Source: Bacteroidales bacterium (lineage in GTDB: Bacteria > Bacteroidota > Bacteroidia > Bacteroidales > GCA-2748055). Taken from it: a stretch of DNA of 64,000 bases. The notes under the pieces are model-generated. The model saw only the letters and a list, made by a program, of their open reading frames with translations. It made no database searches and had not been told where the DNA came from. Below are positions 17,415 through 26,183 of the stretch, one piece after another. A program made the position numbers and the translations under genes. The stretch's first letter is position 1; every line of letters begins with the position of its first letter. The DNA lies in the NCBI GenBank assembly GCA_016936975.1, contig JAFGWU010000004.1, positions 1 to 64,000 of the forward strand, given 5' to 3'.

Positions 17415-18590
17415 ATGAAAGGCACTACACAGAAGGCAGAAATATACCATGCAAAAACCCTGAAAGGGTTGGAGCCCTGGCTCGCATCCGAACTTATTGA
17501 ACTGGGAGCGGAAAAGGTGACAGCAGTTAACAGGGGCGTCAATTTCAGCGGTGGGCGGGCCATGCTCTACAAGGTGAATGTGGCATCGAGACTGGCACTG
17601 AGGGTTCTGATGCCGCTCTCTACCTTCCTGGTCACCGATGAAAAAGCATTGTACAGAAATGTGCAGAAGATTAACTGGTCGGATTACATGGATAACAAGA
17701 TGTCCTTCGCTGTGGATGCGGTGGTTTTTTCAAACCTTTTCAGGAACAGTCATTTTGTATCCCTTAAAGTGAAGGATGCCATTGCCGACCAGTTCAGGGA
17801 CCGCACCGGTTTAAGACCTTCCGTGAATACGAAAGACCCGGACCTGCTGGTTAACATTCATATATCGGAGCAGAGGGCCACCCTTTCGCTGGATAGTTCC
17901 GGTGAGTCGCTCCACAAACGGGGATACAGGAGCCGGAATTTTGAGGCACCGCTTAACGAGGTGCTTGCGGCAGGAATGGTGATGATATCCGGATGGAAAG
18001 GAGAGACGCCTTTTATTGATCCCATGTGCGGATCAGGCACGATTGCGATCGAGGCCGCGCTGATTGCTTCCGGGATCCCGCCGGGAATTTTCAGGAAAGC
18101 GTATGGTTTTGAGAAATGGAAAGATTTTGATCCGGCATTGATGAGGGGACTTGTTGAGCGGCTTCCCCGGGAGAGAGCGGTCACGGTTCCCATCATTGCC
18201 TCCGATATCAGCATGGAAGCGGTACGGGCCACCAGGGAGCATGCCAGGAGAGCAGGCATTGAGGATCTGATCCGGATTGAAAAGCGGGACTTTATCTCAT
18301 ACGAACCCTGGGACAGACCGGTGACCCTGATTATGAATCCGCCCTACGGGGAACGGATGAATCCCGGCGACCTGGCCATCACCTACCAGATGATCGGTGC
18401 GACCCTCAAACATAAATTTCCCGGCAGTGAAGCATGGATCCTCAGTTCCAACCGGATGGCCATTAAACAGATCGGACTGAAGCACTCCGACAGAAAGATC
18501 CTTTTCAACGGGCCCATCGAATGCCAGTATCTGAATTACCGGACCTTCCCCGGAACGCTGAAGGAACATAAACAGAACATTAATCAATGA
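17415..18590 (+). CDS. THUMP-domain class I rRNA methyltransferase (RlmL N-terminal half type)
   Basis: The 391-residue protein has an N-terminal ferredoxin-like/THUMP region (FHAK-type opening seen here as YHAKTLKGLEPWLASELIEL) and a SAM-dependent domain with FIDPMCGSGTIAIEAAL (motif I) and the base-methylating LIMNPPYGERMNPGD (NPPY, motif IV). This matches the RlmL/Trm14 family that makes N2-methylguanosine, for example m2G2445 in 23S rRNA. Only one methyltransferase domain is present, unlike the double-domain E. coli RlmKL. It is 17 bp after the kinase gene. Confidence 0.92.
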   Translation: MKGTTQKAEIYHAKTLKGLEPWLASELIELGAEKVTAVNRGVNFSGGRAMLYKVNVASRLALRVLMPLSTFLVTDEKALYRNVQKINWSDYMDNKMSFAVDAVVFSNLFRNSHFVSLKVKDAIADQFRDRTGLRPSVNTKDPDLLVNIHISEQRATLSLDSSGESLHKRGYRSRNFEAPLNEVLAAGMVMISGWKGETPFIDPMCGSGTIAIEAALIASGIPPGIFRKAYGFEKWKDFDPALMRGLVERLPRERAVTVPIIASDISMEAVRATREHARRAGIEDLIRIEKRDFISYEPWDRPVTLIMNPPYGERMNPGDLAITYQMIGATLKHKFPGSEAWILSSNRMAIKQIGLKHSDRKILFNGPIECQYLNYRTFPGTLKEHKQNINQ

Positions 18591-18739
18591 TAAAAGCTGA
18601 TTATCAAAAAAAATAGGGTTACATTTAAAAAAAATCCACGTTTTATTAGATTTTCTGACTAAGGCGAATTATTTTTAGATTGATTTAATTGATTATTATT
18701 GCATGCCGCCCTTGACCGGCGGGTGCATTTTAACTTGTT

Positions 18740-18768
18740 TTGACAGATTATTATTTTTTATATATTTG
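18740..18768 (+). promoter_or_regulatory. Bacteroidota promoter upstream of siaB-like gene
   Basis: TTG at 18740-18742, an 18-bp spacer and TATATTTG at 18761-18768 fit the consensus. The ATG of the kinase gene is 43 bp downstream. Confidence 0.7.
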
Positions 18769-18811
18769 CTGATCAGATCAGTTAATTCCCGAATAACCAA
18801 AGTAAACCTGA

Positions 18812-19372
18812 ATGAGCTTTGATGTAAACGAGTACTACTCCAGGATGGATGGCGGAGAGATCCTGATGGCCTACAAAGGCAACATTTCCAGTGAGCTCAT
18901 CAGCAATGTCCTTGAAGTGGTGGAATCCCGAATGGATAATTACAGCGAAGATTCCAGGATCCGTAAAAAGGTTTACAATGTTCTGGTTGAAAGTCTGCAG
19001 AATCTCTACCACCATATCGAAGCGTTGCCGGAGCGGATGCAGAATGAGTATGATGAAAAATTTGGGATACTGGTTGTTTCAAAGGTTAAGGATCGCTACA
19101 GGATATCGACCGGTAATTTTGTCACAGGTGAACGGGTGGAGATTCTGAAGAACAAGATCGATAAGATCAATTCGATGACCAGGGAGGAGCTGAAGGATAT
19201 GTACAAGTTCATCCTGAACCACCAGCGGTTATCGGAAAAAGGCGGAGGCGGCCTCGGGCTTGTCGACATTGCCAGGAAGACAGGGAACAAACTGGATTAC
19301 AGGTTTGAGAAATTTGATGACACCTATTTCTTCTTTAACCTCGACGTATACATTGATTCGTTAAATGAGTAA
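18812..19372 (+). CDS. siaB: SiaB-family protein kinase (DUF6272)
   Basis: The 186-residue protein resembles SiaB, a small GHKL-fold Ser/Thr kinase. Visible features are the N-box-like segment NVLVESLQNLYHHIEALPE, where Glu/Asn would bind magnesium, and the glycine-rich loop SEKGGGGLGLVDIARKTG near residue 142. In Pseudomonas aeruginosa SiaB phosphorylates SiaC and so controls the diguanylate cyclase SiaD. Here the SiaC homologue follows 21 bp later. No SiaA-like phosphatase or SiaD-like cyclase is in the window, so the downstream target is unknown. Confidence 0.88.
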   Translation: MSFDVNEYYSRMDGGEILMAYKGNISSELISNVLEVVESRMDNYSEDSRIRKKVYNVLVESLQNLYHHIEALPERMQNEYDEKFGILVVSKVKDRYRISTGNFVTGERVEILKNKIDKINSMTREELKDMYKFILNHQRLSEKGGGGLGLVDIARKTGNKLDYRFEKFDDTYFFFNLDVYIDSLNE

Positions 19373-19393
19373 CAATAAACATTTAATATAACT

Positions 19394-19774
19394 ATGGAAC
19401 CACTATCGATTGAAGGAACCGCAAAAACGCCGAGTGTTAAATTCGACGGACAGGAAGGCATTCTTGAAATAAAAGGGAGATCGATTCCTGAAAACTCCAT
19501 TGAGTTTTACAAGCCATTGGTGGAGTGGCTGGAGGAGTATGGCAAGAATCCATTGAATCTTACCCAGGTAAATGTGCAACTGGAATACTTCAATACGAGC
19601 TCTTCGAAGTGCATCCTCGATGTGTTTAAAAAACTGGAATCCATCCATAAAGGTAAAACCGAGGTGATTATTAACTGGTATTACGAAGAGGATGATGAAG
19701 ATATGCTCGAAGCAGGGGAAGATTACGAATCCATCATCCGGGTTCCGTTCAAGATGATTGAGATCGTGGAATAG
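19394..19774 (+). CDS. siaC: SiaC-family regulatory phosphoprotein (DUF1987)
   Basis: The 126-residue protein matches SiaC: it opens MEPLSIEGTAKTPSVKFD and has LEYFNTSSSKCILDVFKKLE, where the Thr at residue 68 corresponds to the phosphorylated Thr68 of P. aeruginosa SiaC. The acidic YYEEDDEDMLEAGEDYE segment is also typical. In the characterised system the unphosphorylated form binds and activates a diguanylate cyclase. It lies directly after siaB with the same orientation and is followed by a strong terminator, so siaB-siaC form a closed two-gene unit. Confidence 0.92.
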   Translation: MEPLSIEGTAKTPSVKFDGQEGILEIKGRSIPENSIEFYKPLVEWLEEYGKNPLNLTQVNVQLEYFNTSSSKCILDVFKKLESIHKGKTEVIINWYYEEDDEDMLEAGEDYESIIRVPFKMIEIVE

Positions 19775-19797
19775 AGATAGTGTGCATAAAAATAATG

Positions 19798-19828
19798 AAA
19801 GGGTGTTGATGAAACATCCTTTTTTTTT
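19798..19828 (+). terminator. Rho-independent terminator after siaC
   Basis: The stem AAAGGGTGTT (19798-19807) pairs with AACATCCTTT (19813-19822), with one G-U pair and a five-base loop, and runs straight into a T-tract to 19828. It is placed between the convergent siaC and ABC transporter genes. Confidence 0.85.
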
Positions 19829-19879
19829 GAAGAATCCCGGAAAATTCCTTCACGGTGATTCCCGCCGGCCACCGGCTCT

Positions 19880-22800
19880 TTATTCCCTCTGTCTCGATCC
19901 CGTTCCCTCAAACATCTCCAGGATGCGCTTCAGAACCCTGAAGTATAGCAGGATGTAAAGCAGGAGTGTCATTACCCAGATAACCATTATGTTAACCCAG
20001 ATGGTCGGGAAGTAGGTTCCGAACACCATCTTACGCGGTGCATAGAAGTGGGCCCTGACAAACCTGCTGGTGGGATCAAGAAAGATGGGTTCAATCTTCT
20101 GAATAAGCGCTCCCTTATACTCGGTGATCCGTTCAAATTCATTTTTATTGGTCACAAATTCTTCCAGCGATTCATTATGATGTTTACGCTTCATGGCCTG
20201 AAGCTCGTTCAGGTCGAACCGGTGCGTGATATCGTCGGAGGCTTTGTAGGCGGTTCTGTAGGTTGTGGAATAAAATTCCCTCAGCGCGGACAGGTACTCA
20301 CCGGTATACTCCAGGATTTCAGGGTTAATCGTTCCCGGATGGAGCTGGTCTGAGCCCTTCATCGAAAAAGCGGGGGTTTCGGGATAGTAAGACTTGAAAA
20401 TCAGCCGGTCCCTGTATTCCTTTTCTATCTCGTTTCTGATAACCTCCAGGTTGTAGGCGATCCTGTCTGCAGCATCCTCTTTTTCCAGATCACCCGCAAC
20501 CGCCTCAAGCTTGTTCTGGAGATCCTTCAGCAGGAAATTGGATTTGAAGCCCGCATTGCTCCGGACCTTATCCCAGTAATAGAAGTGCTTTTCGTACTCA
20601 TTATTCATGAACTGATAGGTGGCGAGCCCTTCATATGCCCACCGCGCTGAGAATATCTCACCATAGAGGGGGATGCGGCTCGGGGAGGATATGGTCGGAT
20701 TCAGTTTCTCGTATTTCACAATTACCCCGCTGAGAATGATCTGGGGAATCACCAGGAAGGGTATCAGTATATATATGGTTACGACGGTCTTGAAACTGTC
20801 TGAAATAAGCAGGCCCATAAGGTTTGAAGAGGCCCATGCCGAGAAGAGAATAACCCAGTATTCCAGGTACATTCCCTTGATTTCCATGATGGAATTACCG
20901 ACCAGAACAAAGGTGAGCGCCTGGATGGCAGAGAGCATGAACTGAACGGACACTTTTGCCAGGAGGTAACCCGACCAGCTGAGGTTGAGAAAGGCTTCCC
21001 TTTTCAGGATCTTCCGATCCTTGATGATCTCTTCGGCACTGACCGTCAGGCCCATGAAGATGGCCACAATCACCGACATGAAGATGTATACCGGCAGGTT
21101 ACTGTTGTCGAGCAGGGTGTATCCATACTCATTGGATACCCCTACGTTGTAATATTTAACAATAAATGCAAGGAGAAAGGCCAGGAGCGGTGCTTCAAGG
21201 AAATTGATGAAGAGGTACTGGGTATCGCTCAGTTTTTTTAGAATATCCCGTTTCAGGAACACCATGAACTGTTTAAAACGGCCCGGTATCCTGAAGGATA
21301 TTTCGGGCAGTTCTTCTTTACCTGCCCTCTCTTCCCCTGCTTCCCTGTAATGCTTTTTAAAATGACTGCTCCACTCTTTCGGGGATACACGCCGCGTGTG
21401 TGTGACCTTTCCGTATTCATCCAGCACACTGGTCTCCACGATATTGAAAACCTGTTCGGGATTCACATTTCCGCATTTGGGACACTCGCTCTCATTCCAG
21501 TCGGCGTGCTGCATCTCCGATTTAAAATAGATGATCGAGTCGATGGGATTCCCGTTATATATAAGGTATCCCCCCGTATCGAGGATCAGAAGACGGTCGA
21601 ACATCTTGAAGATATCGGACGAGGGTTGGTGGATGACTACAAAAACCAGTTTACCCTTGAAAGAGAGTTCCTTCAGGAGATCCAGGATATTTTCGCTGTC
21701 GCGGCTTGACAGGCCCGATGTGGGTTCATCGAGGAAGAGCACTGCCGGTTCCCTGATGAGCTCAAGGGCGATATTCAGCCTTTTTCGCTGTCCCCCGCTG
21801 ATCTTTTTATTCAGGGGAGAACCGACCTGGATATCCTTGATTTCAAATAGCCCCAGGTTCTTCAAAACCCTGTTGACGGTTTCAACGATCTCTTCTTCCG
21901 AATAGTTTTCAAAGCAGAGCCTGGCATTGTAGTAGAGGTTCTGGTAAACCGTAAGTTCCTCGATCAGCAGGTCGTCCTGGGAAACATGCCCGATAATTCC
22001 CTCGATACCGGAATGGTCGCTGTGAATATTCACCCCGTTTATGAGGACTTCCCCTTCCGTAGGTCTGACCGAGCCATTGAGCACATTCAGCAGGGTTGAC
22101 TTCCCGGCACCACTGGCGCCCATGATCCCGACCAGCCGGCCCGATTTCTCAGTGAAGCTTATGTCGTGAAGGCCTGTGGAACCGATCGGGAACCGGAAAG
22201 TGATATGTTTCGCCTCAAAAACAATTCTGGATTTGATCCGGTCACTGACAAACCGGGAAACGACATCACTGTAATAGACGGGGGCGATCTGCTGGTTACG
22301 CAGGGAGGAGCCGGTTGTAAGCGGGTAGGTGCTGTACTGCTGGAGGAGCTGGCCGTTCATGTACATCTCCGACTGTCCGATGTATTTTGTGAAGCAGAGG
22401 TTTGTGGAGGGGACATGAACAAATCTGATCTGTCCGGTCAGATTATCCCGGTGGATGTGCTTTATCCGCTCCTTCAGATATTTACCGTCTGTACTGTCGG
22501 CATACAGGTAATGGTCTGAACCGGGGAGTTCCCTGTCCGACAGCACAAAGTCCCTGATAACCTCATACTCTTCCTTCGGGATGTTGAAGGTGTCGGCAAC
22601 CGTTGTGACAAATTCCATCTCCTGGTCGGTAACCTCCTCGGTCTTCGACTTGATGAATTCCAGGAGCTGAAACAGGACGATGACCTTCTGGGGCTGGGCC
22701 AGCTCTTCGTTGATGGCTGTGCAGATCTTCAGCACCCGCACGGACCTACGGGCCAGCAGGCTTCGTTTTTTGGTCACCTTTTCCTCTTCTTCTTCAATAT

Positions 22801-22969
22801 TTTTCTTGTAGAAGGTGTCAAAAACCCGCAGGTATTCGGTAACCAGTTCCTGGTTGAGCTGTCTTTTGAGAAAGGATTCCACAACCGGACGGCGGTCGGC
22901 TGCATTGCTTTCGGGCCTGGCAATTATGGCGAATAACTGCATCAATGCCTTTAAGATCTCTTCGTTCAT
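19880..22969 (-). CDS. ABCG-type ABC transporter with N-terminal TerB-like domain
   Basis: The 1029-residue protein fuses several parts. Residues 1-150 are a helical, acidic TerB-like region (LKALMQLFAIIARPESNAAD). The nucleotide-binding domain has Walker A GIMGASGAGKSTLLN, signature ISGGQRKRLNIALELI, Walker B VLFLDEPTSGLSS and the switch His in VVIHQPSSD. An ABC-2 permease with about six membrane segments follows, interrupted by a long extracytoplasmic or cytoplasmic loop before the last helix. The order NBD then TMD is that of ABCG half transporters. A CPKCGN motif lies in the linker. Substrate unknown. Confidence 0.9.
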   Translation of the reverse strand: MNEEILKALMQLFAIIARPESNAADRRPVVESFLKRQLNQELVTEYLRVFDTFYKKNIEEEEEKVTKKRSLLARRSVRVLKICTAINEELAQPQKVIVLFQLLEFIKSKTEEVTDQEMEFVTTVADTFNIPKEEYEVIRDFVLSDRELPGSDHYLYADSTDGKYLKERIKHIHRDNLTGQIRFVHVPSTNLCFTKYIGQSEMYMNGQLLQQYSTYPLTTGSSLRNQQIAPVYYSDVVSRFVSDRIKSRIVFEAKHITFRFPIGSTGLHDISFTEKSGRLVGIMGASGAGKSTLLNVLNGSVRPTEGEVLINGVNIHSDHSGIEGIIGHVSQDDLLIEELTVYQNLYYNARLCFENYSEEEIVETVNRVLKNLGLFEIKDIQVGSPLNKKISGGQRKRLNIALELIREPAVLFLDEPTSGLSSRDSENILDLLKELSFKGKLVFVVIHQPSSDIFKMFDRLLILDTGGYLIYNGNPIDSIIYFKSEMQHADWNESECPKCGNVNPEQVFNIVETSVLDEYGKVTHTRRVSPKEWSSHFKKHYREAGEERAGKEELPEISFRIPGRFKQFMVFLKRDILKKLSDTQYLFINFLEAPLLAFLLAFIVKYYNVGVSNEYGYTLLDNSNLPVYIFMSVIVAIFMGLTVSAEEIIKDRKILKREAFLNLSWSGYLLAKVSVQFMLSAIQALTFVLVGNSIMEIKGMYLEYWVILFSAWASSNLMGLLISDSFKTVVTIYILIPFLVIPQIILSGVIVKYEKLNPTISSPSRIPLYGEIFSARWAYEGLATYQFMNNEYEKHFYYWDKVRSNAGFKSNFLLKDLQNKLEAVAGDLEKEDAADRIAYNLEVIRNEIEKEYRDRLIFKSYYPETPAFSMKGSDQLHPGTINPEILEYTGEYLSALREFYSTTYRTAYKASDDITHRFDLNELQAMKRKHHNESLEEFVTNKNEFERITEYKGALIQKIEPIFLDPTSRFVRAHFYAPRKMVFGTYFPTIWVNIMVIWVMTLLLYILLYFRVLKRILEMFEGTGSRQRE

Positions 22970-23090
22970 TGCAAGCGATGTAACGGATAGGTTTGAGGTG
23001 TCACTCCGACACCATCGAAGATAATAATAATAACATTATGAACCAGCATGAACCGTTGTTGATCCTGTTACCGTTTAACGAAAAAAAACG

Positions 23091-23171
23091 CTGAACCGTT
23101 TCATTTCTTTTCTCCTGTTTTTCTGCATGCTGTTACAGGGCTGTACGGCGGGCGCCGGACACAGGGAGAGC
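23091..23171 (+). pseudogene. Possible lipoprotein signal-peptide remnant
   Basis: An open frame without a standard start reads LNRFISFLLFFCMLLQGCTA, which looks like a lipoprotein signal with lipobox LQGC. It then runs antisense into the 3' end of the PepSY gene, where the frame stays open by chance to 23339. The only ATG, at 23127, is inside the hydrophobic part. It may be the stump of a deleted gene or a coincidence. Confidence 0.25.
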
Positions 23172-23738
23172 TTAGAACCAGAGATAAATGGCCAAAAAGA
23201 TGAGCGGGATGAGGATGCCAATGAGGGTGAGGATGCCTCCCCGGCGGGTGATGCTGTTTTTACCCCTCACGATGAACAGACCGGAAACAGCCAGCAGGAT
23301 CAGGGAAACCGCATAGAGATCGGAGAACCAGGTCCATAATTGTTTGGGCTTGTTGTAGTGCAGGTAGTTTACCTCCCTGAAGACGGGCCGGTTCCTCACC
23401 TTAACGAGCAATCCCTTACCGGTCTTAAGGTTGAGAGTGATATGACCCCCTTTCAGGTAAATCATCAGCTCCCTGTCGGAAGGAAAGTAATATTGTTTGT
23501 AATTATCTGTCTCTCCCACCTGTTCCAGGATATCCCGGATTACTTCTTTGTCGACCGATTTCTTTGTCAAGCCGGGATTGACTTCAAATTGTTCCGAGCG
23601 GATAACGGTATCCGGGGTCCAGTGCCTGGCAACGTAATGATTCAGGGCGATGCCGGAAAGCCCGTATATGATGGTCATTCCAAAAAAAACATATCCCAGC
23701 TCACGGTGAAGCCATCGGTTCCATTTTCGCCAGTTCAT
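23172..23738 (-). CDS. PepSY-associated transmembrane protein
   Basis: The 188-residue inner-membrane protein has an N-terminal helix after NWRKWNRWLHRELGYVFFGM, a periplasmic PepSY-like part (residues 40-125) with NLKTGKGLLVKVRNRPVFRE, and two C-terminal helices (LYAVSLILLAVSGLFIVRG and LIGILIPLIFLAIYLWF). Family members are linked to iron, haem or flavin reduction and siderophore handling, but function is not proven. The lipoprotein gene upstream is 5 bp away on the same strand, so the two are probably one unit. Confidence 0.88.
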   Translation of the reverse strand: MNWRKWNRWLHRELGYVFFGMTIIYGLSGIALNHYVARHWTPDTVIRSEQFEVNPGLTKKSVDKEVIRDILEQVGETDNYKQYYFPSDRELMIYLKGGHITLNLKTGKGLLVKVRNRPVFREVNYLHYNKPKQLWTWFSDLYAVSLILLAVSGLFIVRGKNSITRRGGILTLIGILIPLIFLAIYLWF

Positions 23739-23743
23739 ATGGA

Positions 23744-24190
23744 TTATTCCGTAATTTCCCTGTAGCTTGATGCTTCGAGAAAATAAGCGGCATTTTCTGC
23801 TTCCTTGTGAGCCCTTTCATTCTGATGATGAACCATGGAATCATTCGATTCCTGAAGTTCGGTTGTTTCGGCGACGGTAAGTGTTTTGAATATGCCGGTG
23901 AACTCCACAGTGGAGCCTTCCAGCGCCACGTCGAACTCATCGAGTTCCGGTCCGGCATTGACCCTGATCTGGGATTCCCCGTCCCCGGCAAGCACAAAAC
24001 ACTTCTGCCCGCCGTGTTTGCAGACATGGGTTACCATGCCGGTCAGAACCACCGCCTTTCCTTCAAAATCTCCGGGGCTGGCAAGGATCTCTTCAATAGC
24101 AGCGGATACCGCATCCCCTGATTTTTTTTCGGACTGGTTGCAGGCGATCATCATCACCGGCAATACAAACAATAAGAGCGTTTTTTTCAT
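23744..24190 (-). CDS. OB-fold lipoprotein
   Basis: The 148-residue product has a lipoprotein signal, MKKTLLLFVLPVMMIACNQS, with Cys17 as the lipidated residue. The body looks like a small OB-fold (FEGKAVVLTGMVTHVCKHGG, then a core of alternating strands). The motif VCKHGGQKC has two Cys and one His that could bind a metal. The downstream partner is the PepSY membrane protein. A role in metal or haem handling at the envelope is only inferred from that pairing. Confidence 0.75.
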   Translation of the reverse strand: MKKTLLLFVLPVMMIACNQSEKKSGDAVSAAIEEILASPGDFEGKAVVLTGMVTHVCKHGGQKCFVLAGDGESQIRVNAGPELDEFDVALEGSTVEFTGIFKTLTVAETTELQESNDSMVHHQNERAHKEAENAAYFLEASSYREITE

Positions 24191-24314
24191 AATTCTGTCT
24201 CCTCCTGTGATTAATATCAGCGGGTAAAAATATAAAAAATGAATGAAATTACACCTCCGGGCCCGGGGGAGAAAACAGAGGCCGGCTGATGAATGGATGT
24301 TGAAAGCTTCCCTG

Positions 24315-24653
24315 CTATTCGAAACTCTTTAAGCACTCATCAAGGTCCCGGTATATTTCGAACACATTGTGAAGCTGAAGCAGTTTGAACAGTTCCATGA
24401 CCTCCTTGTTCACACTGCAGATTTTGAACCTGCCGCTGTTGCTGTTGGCTGCCTTCAGTGCGGAAAGAAAGACCCCAAAGCCGGAGCTGTCGATAAACTG
24501 GATCCCTTCCAGGTTCAGAATGATTTTTACATTCGGTTTCTCGTAATATTCCAGCAGTTTTTCCTTAACCGGTCCGGCAATCAGAGAATTGAACCGGTTT
24601 GTATCCGCGAATGATAATACAAGAATGTCATTGATGTTTTTACTTTTGAGCAT
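24315..24653 (-). CDS. STAS-domain anti-sigma factor antagonist
   Basis: The 112-residue single-domain protein has the STAS core KIILNLEGIQFIDSSGFGVF, with Asp55 and the phosphorylatable Ser56/57. It would act in partner switching with a serine kinase and a phosphatase. The Hpt gene is 24 bp upstream on the same strand, and the SiaB/SiaC pair is 5 kb away, so several phospho-signalling parts are clustered. No anti-sigma kinase of RsbW type is adjacent. Confidence 0.9.
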   Translation of the reverse strand: MLKSKNINDILVLSFADTNRFNSLIAGPVKEKLLEYYEKPNVKIILNLEGIQFIDSSGFGVFLSALKAANSNSGRFKICSVNKEVMELFKLLQLHNVFEIYRDLDECLKSFE

Positions 24654-24677
24654 CGGGTTTGGTATGAGAGGTTAATG

Positions 24678-25004
24678 TCAGGTATTCAATTCTTCCAGTA
24701 CCTGCCTGCAGGTGGTCATAAACCTGTTGACATACTCCCTGCATGCTTCCGGATCTTTTCCTTCCCTGGCCATCAGCTCCAGTTCCTTCAGGTATTCCGC
24801 CTCATCGTTCATTCCCATTATGGCAACAGATGATTTTGCCTTGTGGGCCAGCCTGGAGAGGTTTGCATAATCGGACTGCTCAAGCAGCAGGGGCATCTCT
24901 TTCAGATATTCAGCAACCTGCTCCCTGAAAATATCCACCATCTCACCTATGAATTGTTCATCGCCGCCCGACAGGGTTCGCAAATAGTTTAAATCTATGA
25001 TCAT
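24678..25004 (-). CDS. Histidine phosphotransfer (Hpt) domain protein
   Basis: The 108-residue protein is one four-helix Hpt domain. The phosphorylated His is His54 in LSRLAHKAKSSVAIMGM, the standard H-x-x-K-S pattern. It would relay phosphate between a hybrid histidine kinase and a response regulator, neither of which is in the window. It is the first gene of a two-gene unit with the STAS protein, an unusual pairing of a phosphorelay and a partner-switching component. Confidence 0.9.
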   Translation of the reverse strand: MIIDLNYLRTLSGGDEQFIGEMVDIFREQVAEYLKEMPLLLEQSDYANLSRLAHKAKSSVAIMGMNDEAEYLKELELMAREGKDPEACREYVNRFMTTCRQVLEELNT

Positions 25005-25022
25005 TTTGATAGGTTAAAGCCG

Positions 25023-25052
25023 TTGAAAACTATCTAATAAACACTAAATTTA
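25023..25052 (+). promoter_or_regulatory. Candidate promoter of the TPR/PorE-like operon
   Basis: TTG at 25023-25025 is followed by 19 bp and TAAATTTA at 25045-25052, one base from consensus. The TPR gene start is about 90 bp downstream. Confidence 0.4.
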
Positions 25053-25144
25053 TTTTTTTATTTTTAGAAATGAAACCCTTTGGGATTTTTTTTAGTCAAC
25101 AGGATCAGGTTGATAATTATAATTCGATTCATATGATAATCAAA

Positions 25145-26179
25145 ATGAAACAAATCACGTCACTGCTGGCTCTGTTAATTCTCACGACCGGCGTAACCGT
25201 CGCACAGGTCACCCTGTCGGAGAAGAGGGAGCGCGACAGGGTTTATAACCAGGGCATCGAGTTGATTCAGAATGGGGATGTTTATGCAGCCTCGGAATAT
25301 TTCTCCCGGTGTCTTGAGATTGACAATACCTTTGCCCCGGCCTATCTTCAGCGTGCCCGTATATCAATTGACCAGGGCTTAAACGATGCGGCTGAGGGGG
25401 ACCTGGACAGGGCCCTTGGATTTGATAACAACCTGGGTGAAGCGTGGTTCTACAAGGGATACCTGGTCCTCGGCACAGATCGGTCCGGGGAGGCTCTGGA
25501 GTTGTTCAACAGGGCCATCCAATTGGGTTTTGAGGATCCCTTTGCCTACTACCTGAGGGGACTCGTACACTTGGGAGAAGGTGCCGAAACGGAAGCCCTG
25601 AAGGATCTCAATAAGGCCATTGAACTGAAACCTGATTTTGCCATTGCCTACCATGACCGGGCAGGCATAAAAAGGGAAGTGGGAGACTACCAGGGAGCGC
25701 TTTTCGACTATAAAACCGCCACAGATATTGATCCCGAATTCTCTCTGGCATTTAACAATATGGGCTCCATCAAAATCCTTATGGGAGATTATGAGGGAGG
25801 AATCAGGGATTATACCCGGGCGGTGGAACTCGATCCCGACATGTATCTCGCCTATAATAACAGGGGCTGTGCCCGTTATCAAATGGGAGATTATGAAGCG
25901 GCCCTGGAGGATTTCAACCTTGCTGTTTTATTGTATGGTTCGTTCTCCGTGGCAAAAATGAATAAGGCGAATACCCTGGCCAAACAGAACGATTTCGAGA
26001 CTGCGCTGGAACTGCTGAATGAAACCATAACCGAACAAACCGAAGAGGCCCTGTTGTTTGTAAACCGGGGACTCATCAGGGAGCTGACCGGTGATAAGAA
26101 GGGTGCCTGCTCCGATTGGCAAAAAGCCTATGAACTGGGTTATACCGGGGTGGCAGAATATCTGGAAGAATGTAATTAA
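25145..26179 (+). CDS. Exported TPR-repeat protein
   Basis: The start at 25145 (MKQITSLLALLILTTGVTVA) is chosen because it begins a clean signal peptide; in-frame ATGs at 25070 and 25133 would add charged residues in front. The mature part is about 320 residues made of at least seven TPR units, for example AYLQRARISIDQGLNDAAEG, AIAYHDRAGIKREVGDYQGA and AYNNRGCARYQMGDYEAALE. It is likely a periplasmic or outer-membrane scaffold. It ends 4 bp before the PorE-like gene, so the two are co-transcribed and may work in one complex. Confidence 0.9.
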   Translation: MKQITSLLALLILTTGVTVAQVTLSEKRERDRVYNQGIELIQNGDVYAASEYFSRCLEIDNTFAPAYLQRARISIDQGLNDAAEGDLDRALGFDNNLGEAWFYKGYLVLGTDRSGEALELFNRAIQLGFEDPFAYYLRGLVHLGEGAETEALKDLNKAIELKPDFAIAYHDRAGIKREVGDYQGALFDYKTATDIDPEFSLAFNNMGSIKILMGDYEGGIRDYTRAVELDPDMYLAYNNRGCARYQMGDYEAALEDFNLAVLLYGSFSVAKMNKANTLAKQNDFETALELLNETITEQTEEALLFVNRGLIRELTGDKKGACSDWQKAYELGYTGVAEYLEECN

Positions 26180-26183
26180 TTTA

